This document shows, piece after piece, positions 54,924 through 62,919 of a stretch of 64,000 nt of DNA. Every line of letters begins with the position of its first letter. The stretch's first letter is position 1. The DNA is from Pseudomonas massiliensis (lineage in GTDB: Bacteria > Pseudomonadota > Gammaproteobacteria > Pseudomonadales > Pseudomonadaceae). The DNA is taken from positions 1,116,001 to 1,180,000 of the forward strand of contig NZ_CCYK01000007.1 in assembly GCF_000826105.1 (NCBI RefSeq), given 5' to 3'. The notes below the pieces were generated by a model. That model was not told the DNA's origin. It did no database searches and was given only the letters and a program-made list of their open reading frames with translations. A program made the position numbers and the translations under genes.

Positions 54924-55968
54924 ATTCAACATCGGTTATTACGTTCACCATCACGGCGCTGGACACGGCGTGCGGGCCCTGACGATTGCCGAGCAACTGG
55001 GGCATCCGGTGACCTTGATCGGCAGCGCGCTGCCGCAGGGACCACTGGCCTCGCATATCCACCGCTTGGAGTTGCCGCCGGACACCGCCGAAGGGGTGGA
55101 GGAGCCAGCGCTGACCGGGCTGCATTACGCGCCGCTGGGTGTGCCGGGGCTGCGCTCGCGCATGGCGCGTCTGGCCCAGTGGTTCGAAAGCCATTGGCCT
55201 TGCCTGCTGGTGGTAGACGTTTCGGTAGAAGTGGCGCTCTTCGCGCGGCTGTGTTCCGTTCCGGTAATTTATATGCGCCAGCATGGTCAGCGGGACGACC
55301 TGCCTCACCAGCTGGCCTACGAAGCGGCCAACGCCTTGCTCGCGCCCTATCCCCAAGAGCTGGAAGATCCAGCGCTGCCGGAGCGTTGGCGGGCCAAGAC
55401 GGCCTACAGTGGCTGGTTGTCCCGCTTTGCCGAGCAGCCGGCGGCCGAACCTGAGCCGGGACGAGTCCTGGTGATCTGCGGGCGGGGCGGCAGCGGGCTG
55501 AGCGCCCCTTTGCTGGAGGCGGCCGCCGTGGCTTGCCCAAGCATTGAGCTACGCGTGGCCGGGCTGCCGGACGATGCCTTCAGCAAGGCCCCGGCGAACC
55601 TGGTTCCGTTGGGGCACCTGGCCGATCCTTTGGAAGAAATGCGCCGGGCATGGGTGGTCATGGGCAGCGCCAGCGATAGCCTGGTGTCCGAAGCGGCGTC
55701 CCTGGGTTGCCGCTTCGTGGCAGTGGCCGAGGCACGTCCATTCGATGAGCAGTTGCATCAGGCGCGACGCCTGGAGGCGGCGGGCCTTGCCCTAGGCCTG
55801 GAGGCCTGGCCCGCTCCGGTCCAATGGCCTTCGGTACTGGATAAAGCCGGTGCCCTCGATGGCCTGCGCTGGCGCCGCTGGGCGGACATCGCCGCCAGTG
55901 CCCGGGCGGCGGCCATTATCCAGGAGCAGGCTGAGGCCGTCTTCAAAAGCCTTGGCGAGCGGTATTGA
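54916..55968 (+). CDS. GT-B glycosyltransferase, GT28/MurG-like
   Basis: A 350-aa protein. Its N-terminus IGYYVHHHGAGHGVRALTIA has the HGxGH-type glycine loop of GT28-like transferases, and the C-terminal half contains VLVICGRGGSGLSAPLLEAA and WVVMGSASDSLVSEAASLG, like the donor-binding half of MurG-type enzymes. It overlaps the GT4 gene upstream by 8 nt and so is coupled to it. It also overlaps the convergent GT2 gene by 26 nt at the 3' end. Confidence 0.8.
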   Translation: MHEFNIGYYVHHHGAGHGVRALTIAEQLGHPVTLIGSALPQGPLASHIHRLELPPDTAEGVEEPALTGLHYAPLGVPGLRSRMARLAQWFESHWPCLLVVDVSVEVALFARLCSVPVIYMRQHGQRDDLPHQLAYEAANALLAPYPQELEDPALPERWRAKTAYSGWLSRFAEQPAAEPEPGRVLVICGRGGSGLSAPLLEAAAVACPSIELRVAGLPDDAFSKAPANLVPLGHLADPLEEMRRAWVVMGSASDSLVSEAASLGCRFVAVAEARPFDEQLHQARRLEAAGLALGLEAWPAPVQWPSVLDKAGALDGLRWRRWADIAASARAAAIIQEQAEAVFKSLGERY

Positions 55969-56845
55969 AGCAGCTTTCCACCTCGGCGGCGTCAGGCGTG
56001 CGCAGCACCTGCAGGGTGTCGCCTTCCCAATGCACCAGGCCACGTTCGGCGAAACTGCGCAGCCAGCCTTCCATGGGCCAGACCTTCCAGCGCTGATGAA
56101 AGCGCAGGGCGTTGGTGATGATGTCCTGGAAGTGATTCAACGGCGGACTGTAGGTCGGGTGGTACTGATGGTAGGCCAGGGCTTCGGCTACTCGCAGCGG
56201 CACTTGGCGCGCCTGGGCACGGAAGGCGAAGTCAGTGTCTTCGGCGCCATAGCCGGTATAGCCCTCGTCGAACCCGCCGATGCGTTCGAACACCGGGCGG
56301 GTACAGGCGAAATTCAGTGACCAGAACAGCGCGTGTTCCAGTTCATCCCCCGGCTCGCCGCGGTAGACGCTCAGGGGGTGAGCCACGCTCTGGGCGCGCA
56401 GGCTGGCTTCGTTCCAGCCCGGTGCGTTAGCCCCCTCGGGAAGGTAGCGCACCGCGCCAAGGTGCAGGTCATGGGGATAGGCGCGCAGGGCGGCCAGGTA
56501 GTGCTCCACCAAGGTCTCGGAGGGGATGCAGTCCACGTCGAGGAAGATCCAGGGGCCCTCCACCGGCAGGCCGAGTATTGCATTGCGCGCACGGGCCAGG
56601 GGCAGGCCGTCTACCCCTTCGAGTACCTGTTCATGCACGGGAAAGCGATCGCTGTGCAACGCGGCGGCTGGCTCGTTCATATGCACCACCCAAAGCCCCA
56701 GGGGCAGAACGGTGGAATGCTCCAGCCCCTGTAGAAGATTGTGCAAGTGGCCGCTGCGCCCATGGACCAGAGTGATCACATGCAGGCCCGCAGAGGCGGG
56801 GCCGCTGGCGACATGGCCAGGGGGGGAGGAGGGTGTGGTGGTCAT
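55943..56845 (-). CDS. Glycosyltransferase family 2, galactosyltransferase-type C-terminus
   Basis: A 300-aa GT-A enzyme. The DxD metal motif is in WIFLDVDCIPSETLV and the family 7C-like acceptor region is GGFDEGYTGYGAEDTDFAFR. The N-terminal VITLVHGRSGHLHNLLQGL is the nucleotide fold start. It faces the two GT-B genes, with a 26-nt 3' overlap, and may act in the same glycan pathway. Donor unknown. Confidence 0.88.
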   Translation of the reverse strand: MTTTPSSPPGHVASGPASAGLHVITLVHGRSGHLHNLLQGLEHSTVLPLGLWVVHMNEPAAALHSDRFPVHEQVLEGVDGLPLARARNAILGLPVEGPWIFLDVDCIPSETLVEHYLAALRAYPHDLHLGAVRYLPEGANAPGWNEASLRAQSVAHPLSVYRGEPGDELEHALFWSLNFACTRPVFERIGGFDEGYTGYGAEDTDFAFRAQARQVPLRVAEALAYHQYHPTYSPPLNHFQDIITNALRFHQRWKVWPMEGWLRSFAERGLVHWEGDTLQVLRTPDAAEVESCFNTARQGF

Positions 56846-57064
56846 TCGAGAGCTCCCGAAACATAAAACCAGGCAGTTGGTAGCGAGTCGCCAGGCTTGG
56901 CATTAAGATGCCAGCGCATCCCTTCGGCCGTGAGGCGCCTCAGAAAGCAAGCCCCGCGTCCGAGGCGCACGATGGACGCCGTCCCGCTTCACTAGTCGAC
57001 TCGGCCATGGCTGCAAAGGTTTCTTCCCACCGACCAATGTCGCCCGCGACACTCAGGAGTAAGC

Positions 57065-57961
57065 ATGTCACCAAAGGATTTATTGCTGGCGCTGGTCGTG
57101 ATCGTCGCCTGGGGCCTGAATTTCGTCGTGATCAAGGTCGGCCTGGACGGTTTGCCGCCCATGCTGCTGGGGGCGTTGCGCTTCGCCCTGGTCGCCTTCC
57201 CCGCGGCGCTTTTCATCAGGCGACCGAAGCTGCCATGGCGCTGGCTGCTGGCCTATGGCGCCACCATTTCTTTGGGGCAGTTCGCCTTCCTGTTCGAGGC
57301 CATGGCCCACGGGATGCCGCCGGGGCTGGCTTCTCTGGTGCTGCAGAGCCAGGCGTTCTTCACCCTGTTCTTCGCCGCGCTCTTCCTGCGTGAGCGGCTG
57401 CGCCCGGCCAGCGTGCTCGGGTTGCTGGTGGCCGCTGGTGGCCTGGCAATGATCGGCCTGGAAGGGGATCACGTCACGCCCATGCTGGCCCTGCTGCTGA
57501 CCCTGTGCGCCGGCGCCATGTGGGCCATGGGCAACATCATCACCCGGCGCTTCGGCAACGTGGACTTGGTCGCCCTGGTCGTCTGGGGGGCGTTGGTGCC
57601 ACCTTTGCCGTTTCTTGCACTGTCCTGGTGGCTTGAGGGGCAGGCGCGTATCGTCGATTCCTTGCTCAACATTCACTTGAGCTCGCTGCTGAGCCTGGCG
57701 TACCTGGCCTTCATCGCGACCATGCTCGGTTATGGCCTGTGGAGCACGCTGTTGTCCCGTTACCCGGCCGGCAAGGTAGCACCCTTTTCGTTGCTGGTGC
57801 CGGTGGTGGGGCTCAGTTCTTCGGCCTGGCTGCTGGGTGAACGCCTAGGCCCGCTGCAATGGGCCGGTGGCGCGCTGGTGATGGTGGGCCTGTTGATCAA
57901 TGTGTTCGGGCCGCGTCTGTTCAGCGGGCGTGCTGCCGGGCGGGCTACCCCCAGCCGCTGA
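57065..57961 (+). CDS. EamA-family (DMT) metabolite exporter
   Basis: A 298-aa membrane protein with ten predicted helices in two EamA repeats, starting LLLALVVIVAWGLNFVVIKVG in the first repeat and ALLLTLCAGAMWAMGNIITR in the second. It resembles the cysteine/O-acetylserine exporter EamA by length and the LNFVVIK and SLLVPVVGLSSSAWLLGE segments. A CAGGAG site precedes the ATG. Substrate is inferred only. Confidence 0.88.
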   Translation: MSPKDLLLALVVIVAWGLNFVVIKVGLDGLPPMLLGALRFALVAFPAALFIRRPKLPWRWLLAYGATISLGQFAFLFEAMAHGMPPGLASLVLQSQAFFTLFFAALFLRERLRPASVLGLLVAAGGLAMIGLEGDHVTPMLALLLTLCAGAMWAMGNIITRRFGNVDLVALVVWGALVPPLPFLALSWWLEGQARIVDSLLNIHLSSLLSLAYLAFIATMLGYGLWSTLLSRYPAGKVAPFSLLVPVVGLSSSAWLLGERLGPLQWAGGALVMVGLLINVFGPRLFSGRAAGRATPSR

Positions 57962-58033
57962 AGGCGCAAACCTGCCGGACCCTGGCTTTTATGGCATCAT
58001 CGGCGCTTTTCCCTGTTCGCCCTGGAGAAGCCC

Positions 58034-59287
58034 ATGAGCCTGCCCACCGTCACCGTCGTTCCCCCTGGCAAACCCTTGCAGGGGCGGGTGGCGCCGCCAG
58101 GGTCCAAGTCCATCACCAACCGCGCGCTGCTGCTGGCGGCGCTGGCCAAGGGCACCAGCCGCCTGAGCGGCGCGCTCAAGAGCGATGACACCCGCCACAT
58201 GTCTGAAGCCCTGCGGCAGATGGGCGTCGCCATCCAAGAGCCGGACGCCACCACCTTCATCGTCACCGGCAACGGTGGCCTGCGTGTCCCCGCGGGGCCG
58301 CTGTTCCTGGGCAACGCTGGCACCGCGGTGCGCTTCCTCACCGCGGCGGTGGCGACCGTGCCGGGCACGGTGGTGCTCGACGGCGACGCCTATATGCAAA
58401 AACGCCCCATTGGCCCGCTGCTGGACGCACTGCGGGCAGTAGGTATTGATGCCCATAGCCCCACGGGCTGCCCACCGGTCACGGTTCGCGGCGGCGCGCT
58501 CAAGGCCAGCCGGCTCGAGATCGACGGCGGCCTGTCCAGCCAGTACGTTTCCGCGCTGCTGATGCTGGCGGCCCTGGGCGAAGCGCCCATCGAGGTGGCG
58601 CTCACCGGCAAGGACATCGGTGCGCGTGGCTATGTGGACCTGACCCTGGCCTGCATGCGCGCTTTTGGCGCCCAGGTGGACATGCTCGACGATGCCACCT
58701 GGCGTGTCGCTCCTGGTGGCTACCAGGCCCATGATTACCTGATCGAGCCGGACGCCTCCGCCGCTACCTACCTTTGGGCCGCCGAAGCCTTGACTGGCGG
58801 CGCCATCGACCTGGGCGTGGCCGGCGATGCCTTCACCCAGCCCGACGCCCAGGCACAGGCCCATATCGCCCGCTTCCCCGACATGGCGCCGGTGATCGAC
58901 GGCTCCCAGATGCAGGACGCCATCCCGACCCTGGCGGTGCTGGCCGCGTTCAACCGCAACCCGGTGCGCTTCACCCAGCTGGCTAACCTGCGCGTCAAGG
59001 AGTGCGACCGGGTACAGGCTTTGTACGATGGCCTGAACGCCATCCGGCCCGGCCTGGCCACCGTGGAGGGGGACGACCTGCTGGTAGCGGCCGATCTGGG
59101 GCTGGCTGGCAGTCACAGCGAGGCAATCATTGATACCCATTCCGATCATCGCATGGCCATGTGCTTCGCCCTGGCCGGGCTCAAGGTCAGTGGCATCCGT
59201 ATCCAGGACCCGGCCTGCGTGGCCAAGACCTACCCGGCCTACTGGGATGCACTACGTGGGCTGGGCGTGGAGCTGCACTTCGCCTGA
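58034..59287 (+). CDS. aroA: Stand-alone 3-phosphoshikimate 1-carboxyvinyltransferase (EPSP synthase)
   Basis: A 417-aa EPSP synthase of the shikimate pathway. Active-site residues are recognisable: Lys in PPGSKSITNRALLLAALAKG, Arg in KRPIGPLLDALR, Asp in QMQDAIPTLAV, Glu in LRVKECDRV, Arg in DHRMAMCFALAG and Lys in ACVAKTYPAYW. The PEP-binding loop reads LGNAGTAVRFL, with Phe where E. coli AroA has Pro101. In Pseudomonas the housekeeping enzyme is usually fused to the TyrA dehydrogenase, so this may be a second copy. GGAGA precedes the ATG. Confidence 0.93.
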   Translation: MSLPTVTVVPPGKPLQGRVAPPGSKSITNRALLLAALAKGTSRLSGALKSDDTRHMSEALRQMGVAIQEPDATTFIVTGNGGLRVPAGPLFLGNAGTAVRFLTAAVATVPGTVVLDGDAYMQKRPIGPLLDALRAVGIDAHSPTGCPPVTVRGGALKASRLEIDGGLSSQYVSALLMLAALGEAPIEVALTGKDIGARGYVDLTLACMRAFGAQVDMLDDATWRVAPGGYQAHDYLIEPDASAATYLWAAEALTGGAIDLGVAGDAFTQPDAQAQAHIARFPDMAPVIDGSQMQDAIPTLAVLAAFNRNPVRFTQLANLRVKECDRVQALYDGLNAIRPGLATVEGDDLLVAADLGLAGSHSEAIIDTHSDHRMAMCFALAGLKVSGIRIQDPACVAKTYPAYWDALRGLGVELHFA

Positions 59288-59428
59288 GCCCAGCCGCCCG
59301 CCGCTCGGCCGGCCGGCGGAACTCTTGCCCCCGTATCGCTTCGGACGTTCAAGCGCTTCATGAAACGTCGGCTCGCCAGGCCTGGAACCTGGCGGGCAAG
59401 CATCCGCGAGCACAGGAGGCCCAGCGCC

Positions 59429-62113
59429 ATGAGCGACGCCCTGCAGGAGTACAACCGCAAGCGTGATTTCGAAGCCACGCCGGAGCCCTCCGGCAAGGCC
59501 CGCCCGGGCAAGGTCCAAGACGCCGAGCACGCGCTGCAGTTCTGCATCCAGAAGCACGATGCCAGCCATCTGCACTACGATTTTCGCCTGGAGCTGGACG
59601 GCACCCTGAAGAGCTGGGCCGTGCCCAAGGGGCCCTCGCTGGACCCCCGGGACCGCCGCCTGGCCATCCAGGTGGAGGACCATCCCATCGACTACGCCAG
59701 CTTCGAGGGCCATATCCCCGAGGGCCATTATGGCGCCGGCGATGTGATCGTCTGGGACCGGGGGGTCTGGCAGCCGGAGGAAGAGCCACACAAGGCGTTC
59801 GAAAAAGGCAGGCTGAAGTTTCGCCTGCAAGGGGAAAAGCTCAGCGGTGTCTGGAACCTGGTGCGCACCGGCATGAGCGGAAGCAAGCAACAGTGGTTTC
59901 TGATCAAGTCTCATGACGAGGCGGCCCGGGACCATGATCAGTACGACGTGCTCGAAGCCGCCCCAGACAGCGTGATCAGCGATCGTACCCTGGTGCCGAG
60001 GGCCAGGGGCAAGGCAGCCTCGACCAGGATGCCAGCGAAAACGCCGTCAAGGTCCCGCTCGGCTGACACCAAGCCCGCTACGTCCGTCGGGAGGCCACCA
60101 GCTTCCAGCAAGAAGCGTGGCGCGCTGGAAGGCGCGGTGGCGGCACCGCTGCCAGAGACGCTCACTCCGGAACTGGCGACCCTGGTCGAGTCCGCACCGG
60201 CCGGGGAATGGACCTACGAAATCAAGTTTGACGGGTATCGCATCCTGGCCCGAATCGACCAGGGCGAGGTTCGTCTGTTTACCCGCAACGGCCATGACTG
60301 GACCGCTCGGCTACCGCGCCAGGCCCAGGCACTAAAGGCCCTGGGGTTGGAATCCGCCTGGCTGGATGGCGAAGTGATTGTCAACAATGATGAAGGCGTA
60401 CCGGCCTTCCAATCGCTGCAAAACGCCTTCGAAAGCGATCAGGCCCAGGCTATCGTCTATTACCTGTTCGACCTGGTTTACCTCAATGGCATGGACCTGT
60501 CCCAGGCGCCTCTGGAACAACGACGCGCGGCCTTGGACAAACTGCTGCAGGCCAACCAGGATGGCGGCCTGCGGTTTTCCGCCAGCTTCGACGAAGCGGC
60601 CACGTCACTGCTCGACAGTGCCTGCTCCCTGAAGATGGAAGGGCTGATCGGCAAGCGCCTGGGCAGCCCCTATGTCAGCCGTCGCAGCAATGACTGGATC
60701 AAGCTCAAGTGCAAGCATCGCCAGGAGTTCGTGGTGGTCGGCTATACCGAACCCCGCGGCAGCCGTAGCGCTTTCGGCGCGCTTCTGCTGGGGCTGCACG
60801 ATGCCGACAGCGGGGAGTTGCGTTACGCCGGCAAGGTAGGCACGGGTTTCAACGAACACACCTTGAAGACTATCCATGCGCGACTGCAGCCCCTGGAGGT
60901 GAAGAAGCCGGCCTTGGCCAACCCACCCAAGGGCGCCGAGGCACGTGGCGTTCACTGGCTGAAGCCGACGCAACTGGCCGAGGTGGCCTATGCCGAAATG
61001 ACCCGGGAGGGTTCGGTGCGCCATGCGGTGTTCCACGGCTTGCGCCAGGACAAGCCCGCCACTGAAATCATCCAGGAGACGCCCATGGATACGGCCAAGC
61101 TCAAGGCCGAGAAGGCCTCGACCAAAACAACTGCCAAGGCTGCATCAGCCAGAACAGGGGCCAGGGGTGCCGGCGAAGCCAAGCCGGCACCGCTCAAGGC
61201 CAGCAGGGTTGGCAAACACGAAGCCCCGGCCGGAGAGATCCGCATCACCCACCCTGACCGTGTGATCGATGCCACCAGCGGCACCACCAAGCTACAGCTG
61301 GCTCAGTACTATGCCCAGGTGGCGGCCTGGATACTGCCCCACCTCGAGCGGCGTCCGGTGGCGTTGGTGCGAGCGCCGGAAGGGATAGCCGGGGAGCTGT
61401 TCTTCCAGAAGCATGCCGAACGGTTGAAGATCCCTGGCATCTCTACCTTGGGGTCGGCATTTTCCGGCCAGCCGGTGATGGTGGTGGACAACCCCCAGGC
61501 ACTGCTGGGGGCGGTACAGATGAGCACTGTGGAGTTCCATACCTGGAACGCCACCAGCAAGGACGGCCAGCATCCGGATCGTTTCGTGCTGGACCTCGAT
61601 CCGGACCCGGCCCTGCCCTGGAAGGCCATGGTGGAAGCTACCCAACTGACCCTCACGGTGCTCGATGAGTTGGGGCTCAAGTCGTTTCTCAAGACCAGCG
61701 GCGGCAAAGGGATGCATATCGTAGTGCCGCTCAAGCCCAAGGACGACTGGGAAAGCGTCAAGGCGTTTTCCCATGCCATCGTCAGCCACCTGGCCAGGCT
61801 ATTGCCGGATCGCTTTTCCGAGGTGGCTGGGCCCAAGAACCGAGTGGGCAAGATTTTCGTGGATTACCTGCGCAATTCACAGGGGGCTACCACCATTTGC
61901 GCCTTCGCGGCTCGTACCCGCGAAGGCCTGCCGGTGTCGGTGCCGGTGTCGCGCGAAGAAGTGGCCGGGCTCAAGGGCGGCAACCAGTGGAACATTCATA
62001 ATATTCACGAGCGGCTCGCAGAGATGGAGGGCAATGACCCTTGGGAAGGCTACGCCAAGGTGCGCCAGACCATCACCGCGACCATGCGCAAGAAACTGAA
62101 CATGAAAAATTGA
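59429..62113 (+). CDS. ligD: DNA ligase D (phosphoesterase-ligase-polymerase)
   Basis: An 894-aa non-homologous end-joining enzyme with all three domains. The 3'-phosphoesterase (about residues 20-180) has HDASHLHYDFRLELDG and EGHYGAGDVIVWD. The ATP-dependent ligase (about 240-545) has the adenylated Lys266 in YEIKFDGYR and DGEVIVNN. The primase-like polymerase (about 610-885) has FVLDLDPDPALPW and KTSGGKGMHIVVPL. Two Lys/Ala/Ser-rich linkers join them. The ATG is set by CAGGAGG. No ku gene lies in the window. Confidence 0.96.
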   Translation: MSDALQEYNRKRDFEATPEPSGKARPGKVQDAEHALQFCIQKHDASHLHYDFRLELDGTLKSWAVPKGPSLDPRDRRLAIQVEDHPIDYASFEGHIPEGHYGAGDVIVWDRGVWQPEEEPHKAFEKGRLKFRLQGEKLSGVWNLVRTGMSGSKQQWFLIKSHDEAARDHDQYDVLEAAPDSVISDRTLVPRARGKAASTRMPAKTPSRSRSADTKPATSVGRPPASSKKRGALEGAVAAPLPETLTPELATLVESAPAGEWTYEIKFDGYRILARIDQGEVRLFTRNGHDWTARLPRQAQALKALGLESAWLDGEVIVNNDEGVPAFQSLQNAFESDQAQAIVYYLFDLVYLNGMDLSQAPLEQRRAALDKLLQANQDGGLRFSASFDEAATSLLDSACSLKMEGLIGKRLGSPYVSRRSNDWIKLKCKHRQEFVVVGYTEPRGSRSAFGALLLGLHDADSGELRYAGKVGTGFNEHTLKTIHARLQPLEVKKPALANPPKGAEARGVHWLKPTQLAEVAYAEMTREGSVRHAVFHGLRQDKPATEIIQETPMDTAKLKAEKASTKTTAKAASARTGARGAGEAKPAPLKASRVGKHEAPAGEIRITHPDRVIDATSGTTKLQLAQYYAQVAAWILPHLERRPVALVRAPEGIAGELFFQKHAERLKIPGISTLGSAFSGQPVMVVDNPQALLGAVQMSTVEFHTWNATSKDGQHPDRFVLDLDPDPALPWKAMVEATQLTLTVLDELGLKSFLKTSGGKGMHIVVPLKPKDDWESVKAFSHAIVSHLARLLPDRFSEVAGPKNRVGKIFVDYLRNSQGATTICAFAARTREGLPVSVPVSREEVAGLKGGNQWNIHNIHERLAEMEGNDPWEGYAKVRQTITATMRKKLNMKN

Positions 62114-62124
62114 AACGCGCGAAA

Positions 62125-62146
62125 GCCGGCCCGCCTTGGGGCCGGC
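62125..62146. terminator. Hairpin between ligD and the next gene
   Basis: GCCGGCCC (62125-62132) pairs perfectly with 62139-62146 around a 6-base loop, 11 nt after the ligD stop. There is no T-run, and the next start is only 20 nt further, so it may also modulate read-through. Confidence 0.5.
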
Positions 62147-62165
62147 CTCGCTCCACCGGAGGCCC

Positions 62166-62702
62166 ATGAGCAAGATCATCACTGAACCGCGGGACATGGC
62201 CAGCAAGGCCCAGGAGACCAGCGACAATGCCATGTTCGGCACGCCCAAGGCGCGGCTGGACTTCTACCGCAACGAAATCCAGTACGAAACCTCGCTGCTG
62301 TCCAACCGCACCAACGCCTACCTGTCCGCGCAATCGTTCCTGGTCATCGCCTTCGCCTCCTCCATGGCCAACCTGAACCCGGACTGGGGCAAGCTCTTCA
62401 CCCTGGTGGTGCCCCCTATCCTCGCCCTGCTGGGAATCGTCAGTTCCCTGCATGCCTGGCCGGGCATACGCGCGGCTTACGAGATCATCGATCATTGGCA
62501 TTTCAAGCAGTACCAGTTGCTGCGCGCCGAGCCGACCATGGGCGCGGCCTATGACGACTCGCCGCTGTTCAGCAAGTATGAAGCCCAGGAGAAGGGGTTT
62601 CGCCAGTCATTGCTGTTTTCCATGCGTACCCCCTGGATCTTCACCGGGTTCTGGGTGGTGCTGGGAATGTTTTCATTGTGGCTGCACTTCGGAAAAACCT
62701 AG
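62166..62702 (+). CDS. Conserved-looking membrane protein of unknown function
   Basis: A 178-aa protein. A soluble N-terminus (LDFYRNEIQYETSLLSNRTN) precedes two close helices (about residues 54-70 and 78-98: SFLVIAFASSMANL and LFTLVVPPILALLGIVSSL), then a soluble stretch with HWHFKQYQLLRAE and a last helix (WIFTGFWVVLGMFSLWL). A GGAGG site lies close before the ATG. The layout recalls small SLATT/RipA-like membrane proteins, but no assignment is made. It follows ligD by 52 nt and could share its transcript. Confidence 0.7.
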   Translation: MSKIITEPRDMASKAQETSDNAMFGTPKARLDFYRNEIQYETSLLSNRTNAYLSAQSFLVIAFASSMANLNPDWGKLFTLVVPPILALLGIVSSLHAWPGIRAAYEIIDHWHFKQYQLLRAEPTMGAAYDDSPLFSKYEAQEKGFRQSLLFSMRTPWIFTGFWVVLGMFSLWLHFGKT

Positions 62703-62919
62703 CCGCCGCGGGGACTCGAAGCCGCCTCAGCGAGTATCGATCCTTCCGGCAAAGCCTAGGCCGAGCGCTGCGGGAGCATCGAGCAGCTTTGCATGACAGT
62801 GTCCTGGCGGATGGCCGTGGTGCTCACTGCAATGGTTCAGGTTACGTGCGATATGGCCGATAACCGGGTCAAGCCACATCCGGTTGTCAGCCACTCGATC
62901 ATTCACAGGCAGTTTCACC

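Noticed and set aside
57989..59149. 386-codon open frame antisense to aroA
   Set aside because: AroA active-site motifs are all on the plus strand; the antisense product has no recognisable domain.
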